Source: Nepenthes gracilis
Lineage: Eukaryota; Streptophyta; Magnoliopsida; Caryophyllales; Nepenthaceae
Assembly (NCBI GenBank): GCA_033239525.1
Contig: BSYO01000023.1
Span: 15,308,763-15,372,762 of the forward strand
Length of the DNA: 64,000 nucleotides
Reading direction: 5' to 3'
Part shown: positions 56,661-64,000 of the stretch, in pieces
How the letters are laid out: every line of letters starts with the position of its first letter
How positions within the stretch are numbered: the stretch's first letter is position 1
Notes under the pieces: model-generated
What the model was told of the DNA's origin: nothing
The model's input: only the letters and a program-made list of their open reading frames with translations
The model's database searches: none
Translations under genes and position numbers: made by a program

Positions 56661-56932
56661 AATATATCAGCAAACATCAACCACGGGTAGCAATAAGACA
56701 AGAAGTAGGGAATCAGAATGATGCATCATATAATTTGCAGCAAGATCACTTCATAAAGCAATATTGATGCATTAGCAAAGGCAGAGTTTTGCTATTTCCA
56801 TTTGTGAAAATCAACTCAAGTTTAGTTCAACAAGAAGTAGAGAGCTCTGTTATTCATCTTTGTTCACTACAACAGCATTCTAGTATATGAGCTATAGCAT
56901 CATCGGGCGAAGAATAAATAAGTGTTGGATTT
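56661..56932. other. left part of an inserted sequence that splits the G pol gene
   Basis: Foreign to pol: pol stops near 56655 and continues near 60803. Not classified. It starts with ATAAATATATCAGCAAAC and continues on the other side of element E at 59988. Confidence 0.45.
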
Positions 56933-57706
56933 TGATCACTCCATTGTGGATGCTACAATAAAGGAATAGTCATCAAAGGATTGTGCGATATTTGTGCATG
57001 GATCAGAGTGCTTGCCCGTGCTGTGAGCAGCCTAGAGGCAGTCTTCACTCGTAGATCACTTGAGTGGAGGTCGAGCGCCGATTCTAATTTACTGTCAATA
57101 CATCCATGCTCGATGATTGCTTGAATGGAGTTCGAGCACTAATTTCAATGGTGCCGGCACTTGAGTCACGCCCAACATGCACTTAAGCACTGTTTGTAGT
57201 ATAAAATGTGCCAAACGCGTTTTAGTGTTAATTCTGAAATCATTTTCACACAATGAGTGCCACACAGTGATAGGAGAGAAAAAGAGAGAAAATGAAGAGG
57301 TTCGACATCCGATTGATGTCTGATTTGAATTTTGTTCTTTGCCAATGTTCAGTATATCATTCTAGAGGTGATTTTTAGAAGCGTATTTTTGTTTGGTTAC
57401 TCTTTTTTCTAATTATATTTCTCTTGTGAATTATTAGGTATGTTGAGGGTGTTGTAATTACCCATTCTTCACTCAAGATTATAGTGAAGAGATTTCGAAA
57501 CGGGTTCGTGGAACCGGTATTTTTATAGTAGATTTGTTCAGAATTTGTCATGTGATTTTTTCTTGGTTAAAATTAATTTTTTACGTTAAAAATATTATAA
57601 ATTATTATATTTATTGTAATCACGAGTTTGGTAGCTAACAATTGATGAGAGGTTCAGGTTTTGTTCCATTATATCGGGTTGTGTGTATCTGATTTGAACC
57701 CCAACA
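56933..57706 (+). repeat. 5' LTR of element E
   Basis: TGTTGGATTTTGATC to ACCCCAACA. TATAAAA box at 57200-57206. Contains several ACTTGAGTGGAG/GCTTGAATGGAG-type motifs (57058-57180). Confidence 0.88.
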
Positions 57707-57708
57707 AG

Positions 57709-57718
57709 TGGCATCAGG
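57709..57718 (+). promoter_or_regulatory. primer-binding site of element E
   Basis: TGGCATCAGG two bases after the LTR end. It resembles the plant initiator-methionine tRNA site TGGTATCAGAGC with changes, as usual for copia elements. Confidence 0.65.
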
Positions 57719-57789
57719 AAAAAGGTTGTAAAATTTTGATTTGATTGCGTCGATATCGAGGAACTTGCTATTTTGTGTTGAGCAGTTAA

Positions 57790-59150
57790 ATGGGTAAAAT
57801 AGTTTCATCTTTTGATAAGAAAGTGTAAGGAATATTTTGACCCGGGAAGGAACGATAAAAGTAATTCGAGGTAAGGAAGATAAGTCAGAGAATATAATGA
57901 AGAATGAGTGACAAGATAAGGCAAATCTTGCTAATTGCACGATTAGGTTGTATTTCGCGGATAATACTCTTCAAGAGGTCATTAGTTTGTCAGATCTAGC
58001 GGAGGTTTGAGTGAAATTTGAGAGTTGGTATAAGTCCAAGTCATTGGCGATAAGGTTATAAGTGAAGAAGAAGTTTTATGGCCTGCGTTTGTCCAAAGGG
58101 AAAAGTTTTGAGAAGCACTTGAATGAGTTAAATTGAATTTTAACGCAAATGTTGACACTTGATAAGAAAATCAATGAGGAAGATAAGGTGTTGGTATTAC
58201 TGGTCTCATATGATCATATTGTCACAATATTGCTGTTTGAAAAAGATATACTCAATTTAGACGAGGTCATCGCTTCCTTATTTATAAATGAGTCAAGGAG
58301 GAGGGAAAGCGTTGAGGTGTCGGAAGAGTCAAGGCTTTTGGTATCTGCTAACGGTCAAAGACGTAGGAGATCGAGGGACCAAGGTGGCAAATCGGAGAGT
58401 AGTAACGATCGGTCTAAGTTTCAAAACTTAGAGTTTTTCCATTGTGGTAAAAAGGGCCACATAAAGAGGGGTGATTCCAAGATGAAGTAGGAGAAGGAGA
58501 GTGATGGCGAGCATCAAGAGAGAATGGATCCGGATGATAATGATCAGGTCTCTATTACTTTTTATGGAGACCTTCTAGTTGTCCACATAGGGGAGACACG
58601 GAGTTTTCCAAGTAAAGAGACGAATTTGGTAATAGATAGTGGTTCTTCATACCATGCGACATCAAGGAAGTTCCTTTTCACCAGCTATACCCCGGATCGT
58701 CGAGGGTTATTGGTATCAGGGATATTAGCTTACGATCAAATAACAAGATGAAACTCGTGTTGAAGGGCGTGCAATATGCCCCAAATTTGCGGTTACATGT
58801 GATTTCAATAGGAAAGTTTGATGAAGAAGGCTTTTGTACGATGTTGGAAAAAACCAATGGAAACTCACCAAATGTGTCTTGATTCTAGTAAGGAAAAGCA
58901 AGCAAACAAATCAGTACTCAATGAAGGTTTAGGTTGTTAAGAATAATGTCAAGGTTACCAGTTGGGGTATTGGTCATAGTGGGGAGAAGAGAAAGCTGAG
59001 TAGTGTAAGAGAAAGTGATTCTACCACTAAGAAAAAGCCGAAGGGGAGTGGGGCTACTCCAAGTTTGGTGGAGTGGAAGAGAGTATCATTTAAGCTTGCG
59101 GAGGCCGATATTGGGATCCTATTGGAGGGAAAGTTGCCAAAAAGTAGGTG
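57790..59150 (+). pseudogene. gag-protease of element E, broken
   Basis: gag begins around 57790 and has frame breaks until an open frame from 58149 (MLTLDKKINEEDKVLVLL). A zinc knuckle lies near 58435 (FHCGKKGHIKRGDSKMK, with the first and last Cys lost). A protease follows near 58625-58690 (NLVIDSGSSYHATSRKF, catalytic DSG kept) and a GAG-pre-integrase-like piece (KLVLKGVQYAPNLRLHVISI, 58749-58810). A basic segment ends in FKLAEADIGILLEGKLP near 59140. Integrase, RT and RNase H are absent. The same ending, FRLADVNVKIPI, occurs in F, so the short form is characteristic of the family. Confidence 0.8.
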
Positions 59151-59204
59151 ATAACGATTGTCGGTAGAGGCAAAGGGTCCCCCATAATATCGTGAGAGAA
59201 AGTT

Positions 59205-59987
59205 TGTTCAGTTTTAATCACTATCTTGTGACTGTCATAATAAAAACCAATAAACAGATTATCATCAGAGGATCGTGTGATATTCATACATGGATCAAGG
59301 TCTCATGCACGCGGTCAGCGGCTCGAGGCGGCCTTGCACTTGTGGCTCACTCGAGTGAAGCTTGAGCGCGGATTCCAATTTGCTGCCAACACATCCGTGC
59401 TCGATACTTGCTCGAGTGGAGCTTGAGCCCCAATTCCAGTTGTGCCCGTGCTTGAGTCGTGTCTAATGAGAGCTCGAGCACAGTTCGTAGTATAAAACAT
59501 GCCGAACGGGTTTTAGGGTTAATTCTAAAATCATTCTCACACAAGGAGCGCCGCACAGAGAGAGAAGAGAGAAGAGAAAGAAGTTCAGCATCCGGTTAAA
59601 ATTTGATTTGAATTTCATTCTTTATTAAGGTCGGGTACATCATTCTAGATGTGTTTCAGAAGTGTATTTTCATTTTGTTACTCTTATTTCTCATTATATT
59701 TCTCTTGTGGGTTGTTGGGTATGTGAGAAGGGTTGTAATCACCTATTCTTCACTCAAGATTATAGTGAAGAGATTTTATAAGAGGTTATTGTAATTGGTA
59801 TTTTTATAGTGGATTTATTCAGAATTTATCTCATAATTTTTTCGTTGGTTAAAAAGGATTTTCCACGTTAAAACGTTATATATTATTGTGTTTCTTGTGC
59901 TCATGAGTTTGGTGGCTGACGGTTGACGGGGGTTTCGGGTTTTGTTCTACTACTTCGAGTTGTATGTATTTGGGTTGAATCTCAACA
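59205..59987 (+). repeat. 3' LTR of element E
   Basis: Starts TGTTCAGTTTTAATC after the PPT-like GAGAGAAAGTT, ends CTCAACA. Collinear with the 5' LTR but with many substitutions, so the insertion is old. Confidence 0.88.
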
Positions 59988-60802
59988 ATAAACAGCTCTT
60001 GCAGTAAATTAGTTCAAGCATTAGCAATTGATGCATCTGTTCATCATCACAGCAGCAATGAAATCAGGCGCCTCAGCTTACCACAGTCAACAAGTTGCCA
60101 AACATATCTTCATAACTTGCTGTCATCAAATACAATATCACAGCAACAGTAGCGTACAGGGTTTAGTAGAAGCCATAGTTACACCTCCACATCACAGCAG
60201 CAGCAGCTTACAAATTCTTAACCTGTTGCTGATGAATTCAGTTGTGCTACTCTATCTTCATCAGCAATCCAAGTGATTAAGTTTGCCAACAAGTGATTGG
60301 TTGAATTGTTACGCCATGAATGAGATCATAGAAGAAGCACAATTTATTGTTGTTATGGTTTAGGTTGCTGTACAAACATCATTTTAGTTTTAATACACAT
60401 TTATATTTTTTTATGTAAGGTTAAGATTAGTTTACTTAGTAACTTTTCTTGTTTACTACTATATGAATAGTTTCTTCTGTTCATTGCAAATAAGTTCCTG
60501 ATTATACAAATATACACAAACAGACCAAGTGATGATTAATTTACATGCAATTCATCTATTTCTGTTTGTGTATTGATCTTTCGCTACAGGAGACTCATGT
60601 TTTTCTCTTCATTTCTAATTCATTCGTGCATCACATAAGTATTTTCAAGAACAGCTTCTTCCTACATCAGTTTACAAGAATTGATTTCATATTCATAAGC
60701 ATCATGTTGGGTTCTTCGTGACAATAACTTCATAATTCTGGATCACCTCTTCTTTACACTTTTGCACATTATTTTCAGTTTGGAACATCTCTAAATTCTA
60801 TC
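59988..60802. other. right part of the insertion that splits the G pol gene
   Basis: Continues the sequence left of element E. The segment has CAGCAGCA-rich text at 60040-60200 and AT-rich DNA after 60330. It ends near CTAAATTCTATCA at 60802, where pol resumes. It might be a solo LTR, but no clear termini were found. Confidence 0.4.
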
Positions 60803-61620
60803 ATTCTTCAAAGCATTGAGGGAAGTAAAGATGAATGATTTTCGATTAATGGATGAGTGCCAACAAGCTTTCTAATAATTGAAAGAATGTTTGACATATT
60901 CACATTTCTTAACTCATCCCAAGGAGGATGAGCATCTATATTTTTACCTAGCCATTTTGGAACAACTTTGAGCATTATTTTGGTCAGGAAAGAATCAAGA
61001 ATATAATGACAACTTTACTACGTTAGCAAAATTTTAGCAAATTTGGAGATCCAGTGTAGCCAAATGGAGAAGGCTAATTTAGCTTTAATTTTTACTGCAA
61101 GAAAGCTTTGGCCACATTTCCAAACCCATAAGATTATGATCCAAAGATATCAACCCCTTAAAAGTACTCCACAAAAGTTAGAAACATCCATATGCTTAAT
61201 CAAATGGTCAATCAAGTTGCGAGAGTTCAACATAAAGTTTCAGACCAGACTCTCCATAAAGGGTTAAGCACTCCCAAACTTTATTGTTGAAACAGTGACC
61301 TCAATTTTGAGTGAGTCTACTAAAAAATCCTTGAGAGATACCCAACAAATTATCACCAAGATAGACTCTCCATATAGATTGAGCCTTTTCTCACACTGGT
61401 AGTGAAATTGAAATAATTCTAACATTGTCCAAATGGACTGAGATCAAATACTATATCATATTTGAGTTCCCAACAACCAACAATGTGGCTGAATTTTTCA
61501 TTAAGAATCTAACCGTGTGTAATGATTATGAATTAGTAGCCAATCAAATATTGGCTAATCTTGAACATACCAATTTAGAATTAGCCCAATATCTCCATAA
61601 GGTTTAGGCTTTAGGTTTCC
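60803..61620 (+). pseudogene. Tat-lineage RT end and RNase H remnant (continuation of G)
   Basis: Resumes the polyprotein interrupted at about 56655. Motifs in order: LMDECQQAF (60846), LTHPKEDEHLYFYLAILE (60912), LALIFTARKLWPHFQTHK (61073), LIKWSIKLREFNIKFQ (61196), and RNase H FEFPTTNNVAEFFIKNL (61452) ending near YLHKV at 61604. Stops and shifts throughout. Integrase is not found before element F begins. Confidence 0.75.
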
Positions 61621-61698
61621 TTACTTTTTCTCGATAGGTTTAAGATTATCCATATCTTTAGATAAAATAACTAAAAAGTCAATCATCCTTCAAGATAT

Positions 61699-62530
61699 TG
61701 TTGAGAATTCGATATCCGAATACACCTGACCCAGTACAGTGGAATAAATATGAACCCCCCATCAACCGTCAGCCATCAAGTTTGTGAGTACAAGAAATTA
61801 ACAATGTATAACGATTTTTAATGTAAAAAATATTTTTAACTAAGGAAAAAATCATATGATAAATTCTAAACAAATCCACTATAAATAGTACCGATTATAA
61901 GAATCCCCTCTGAAATCTCTTTAGTCCAAACTCGAGTAAAAAATGATTGAATACAACCCTCTCTTAACACACCCAACAACTCACAAGAGAAATACAATTA
62001 GAAAAAGAGCAATCAAATAAAAATACGTTTCTAGAATCACCTCTAAAATGATATACCCAATCTTGGCGACGAACGAAACTCAAATCGGATCTCAATAGAA
62101 TGTCGAACCTCTTCCACTTCTCTCTTATTCTTTCCTCTCTCTATGTGTGGCGCCCCTTGTGGAGAAAGATTTTAGAACCATAACTCTAAAAAACATGAGC
62201 CACATTTTATACCACGTATCGATACTTAAGTGCTCGGCGAGCGCAGATTGAGTGCATTGGTCATGGATTTTGAGCTCGAGCGCCTTGTGAGTGCGGAACG
62301 AGCACACTAAGTCTGGAATCTGTGCCTCTGTACTGCTCGAGCGTGCGGAGAGTGCCAATAATCCTCCATCATTATGGAATCGGTGCTCGAGCGGAGTGCC
62401 CGACTTGATTTTGCCTCCCGGCCCTTTACCATGCACGTGAACACTCCGATCATCACACATGCTTCATGCAAATATTTGATAACTATTCGTTTGTTGAACT
62501 ACTCATAAGGTAGTGACCAAAAACCCAACA
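61699..62530 (-). repeat. 3' LTR of element F
   Basis: 832 bp; minus-strand TGTTGGGTTTTTGG to CTCAACA. Holds the same GCTCGAGC motifs and a TATAAAA-type box (62202-62208 on the minus strand) as E, but is clearly diverged from it. Confidence 0.85.
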
Positions 62531-62611
62531 AACTCTTTCTCGTGACCTTATGGGGGACCCTTCACCTCTAATCGACGACTATCATCACCTGTCTTTCGAC
62601 AACTTTTCCTA

Positions 62612-63960
62612 AATTGGGATCTTGACGTTGACATCTGCAAGCCTAAATATTACATTTTTCTGGTCCACTGAACATGGAGTAGTCCCACTCTCCTTCAGCG
62701 TTTGCTCTATGGTTGAATCATTTCCCCTTACACTCTTCCTTGGCCTTCTCTTTTGACCACCTTGACTAATGTACCCATTGGTCACCTTGGATCTATCCTT
62801 GGCAACCGAAACCATTATCAAATACCAATTTGATCGCTTGCTTCCTATTACCACAATTGAGGCATCTTTTGTGAGTTTCTAATGGATCTTTTCGAACGCT
62901 GTGCTGAAACTTTTTTCATCAAGCTTCCTGATTGAAATGACATTCAATCTCAAGTCTGGGGCATGTCTCACATCCTTCAACATGAGTTTCATCCCGTTAC
63001 TTGTCTGCAGGTAAACATTTCCAATACCAACAACCCTTGATAAACCATCGTTAACCATTTTTAATACCCCGTAATCTTCAGGCGTATAGCTTGTAAAGTG
63101 GGATTTTCTCGATGTCACGTGGTGTGAGGTGCCACTATTCATCACCAAATCCATCTCCCAGCTCGGAAAGCTCCATGTCTTCCCTACGTGGACAATTCAA
63201 AGGTCTTTGCAGAGAGCAACAGAGGTTTGATCATCTTCACCCTGATCCTTCCTCTCTTGATGCTCACCTCCGCCGACCTTCTTTTACTTCCTATTGGGGC
63301 AATCCTGCTTTATGTAACCCTTCTTACTGCAATAGAAGCACTCCATATTCTAAAACTTGGATTGACCGTTGATCCTATCAAATTTGTCGCCTTGGCCCAT
63401 CGATTTTTCGTGTCCCCGACCACTAGTAGTAACCAAGAGCCTCGACTCCCCCGGAGCCTCAATGCTTACCCTCCGCCTTAACTCGTTCATAAGTAAGGAA
63501 ACAATGACTTATTCTAGATTGAGCGCATTTTTTTCAAATAGTAGTATCATGATAATATGATTGTATGAGACTGGCAAAGAAGTCAACGATACAAATGCCT
63601 TATCTTCTTCCTTGATCTTTTTATTAAGTGTTGACATTTGCATTAAAATCCAGCTAAACTCATCCAAATACGTCTTGAAACTTTCCCCTTCCGACAGATA
63701 CAAGCCATAAGACTGCTTCTTCACATACAACCTCGTTGTCAAGGACTTGGACTTATACCGACTTCCAAACTTCTTAGAAATATTTGTTGAATCTGACAAA
63801 CCAATGACCTCCTGAAGAGTATTATCCGTAAGATACAACTTGATCGTGCAACTAGCCAGATCCCTTTTATCTTGTCACATCCCCTCCATCATATTCTCTA
63901 ACTTATCTTCCTTTCTCCAAAGTGCTTTTACTATTTCTTCTAGGGTCAAAATATTTCTTA
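62612..63960 (-). pseudogene. gag-protease of element F
   Basis: gag C-terminal half at 63509-63838 on the minus strand (copia UBN2-type gag: LYLSEGESFKTYLDEF, NKKIKEEDKAFVSLTSLP). The zinc knuckle is near 63300-63345 (CFYCSKKGYIKQDC, the conserved His replaced by Tyr). The protease is at 63060-63154 (LVMNSGTSHHVTSRK, the catalytic Asp replaced by Asn; E has VIDSG). Then follows LMLKDVRHAPDLRLNVISI and a basic segment ending FRLADVNVKIPI at 62612. Integrase and RT are absent, as in E. gag extends to about 63960 in a broken frame. Inactive as read. Confidence 0.8.
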
Positions 63961-64000
63961 CCCTTTCTTACTAAATGATAAAATTATTTTACCAATTAAA

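Larger units (their letters stand above)
56933..59987 (+). mobile_element. short non-autonomous Ty1/copia element ('E')
   Basis: LTRs at 56933-57706 (774 bp) and 59205-59987 (783 bp) with TGTTGG/TGTTCA starts and CAACA ends. Flanks ATAAG (56928-56932) and ATAAA (59988-59992) are a target duplication with one change. The 1.5-kb interior has a PBS, gag, zinc-knuckle and protease, then goes straight to the PPT. There is no integrase, RT or RNase H. Element F at 61699-64000 shares this exact layout. Confidence 0.88.
61699..64000 (-). mobile_element. second non-autonomous Ty1/copia element of the E family ('F'), truncated by the window edge
   Basis: Minus strand. 3' LTR at 61699-62530, PPT adjacent, then protease and gag rightwards to the window end; the 5' LTR lies outside. 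The interior next to the LTR is collinear with that of E: GGGTCCCCCATAA then CGAGAAAGAGTTTGTTGGG here against GGGTCCCCCATAA and GAGAGAAAGTTTGTT in E. E and F lie tail to tail, 1.7 kb apart. Confidence 0.85.

Overview
The window is plant nuclear DNA, most likely from a eudicot. It has one intact intron-containing host gene with a typical plant architecture, and almost everything else is LTR retrotransposons of plant-specific lineages in various states of decay. There is no bacterial operon structure, rRNA, tRNA or CRISPR array that I can support.

Layout, left to right. (1) 1-2309: gag fragment, primer-binding site and 5' LTR of a Tat-like Ty3/gypsy element on the minus strand, running off the left edge. 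(2) 4188-6470: an LTR plus primer-binding site of another Tat-like element, followed by a 121-bp tandem repeat and no recognisable pol. (3) 6480-7743: unassigned, with a possible orphan host exon near 6935. (4) 7749-13642: a complete non-autonomous Tat-like element ('A') with LTRs, PBS, PPT and a perfect 5-bp target duplication. (5) 14671-18400: the host gene, a leucine-rich-repeat protein on the minus strand, with a probable 5' leader exon and intron. (6) 18995-33000: a nest of decayed elements, made up of a minus-strand chromovirus, a plus-strand Ty1/copia element split by a solo LTR, and further LTR copies. (7) 33000-36834: AT-rich DNA with an unidentified coding-like relic and a Tat-like LTR. 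(8) 36835-41606: four tandem copies of a unit of about 1.2 kb. (9) 41987-49318: a second complete non-autonomous Tat-like element ('B'). (10) 50085-61640: an LTR / antisense-gene / LTR / gag / pol arrangement of a third Tat-like family ('C/G'), its pol split by a 4-kb insertion that itself holds a small Ty1/copia element ('E', 56933-59987). (11) 61699-64000: a second copy of the E family ('F') in inverted orientation, running off the right edge.

The most interesting recurring theme is an antisense gene carried by the three Tat-like elements A, B and C. It is read on the strand opposite to gag and lies just before the 3' LTR. It encodes a protein resembling the 'putative gypsy-type transposase' family (Pfam Transposase_28) plus a coiled-coil tail. 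In A and B it appears to have an intron of about 70-76 bp at the same place. Element A has lost its capsid core and all pol, yet keeps this antisense gene. The E/F pair is a second theme: both copies share the same truncated gag-protease structure joined directly to the polypurine tract, so they look like a non-autonomous copia family rather than two independent deletions.

The six-frame reading and comparisons were done by eye. Family assignments rest on remembered motifs, not on searches. LTR boundaries given as 'about' are approximate.
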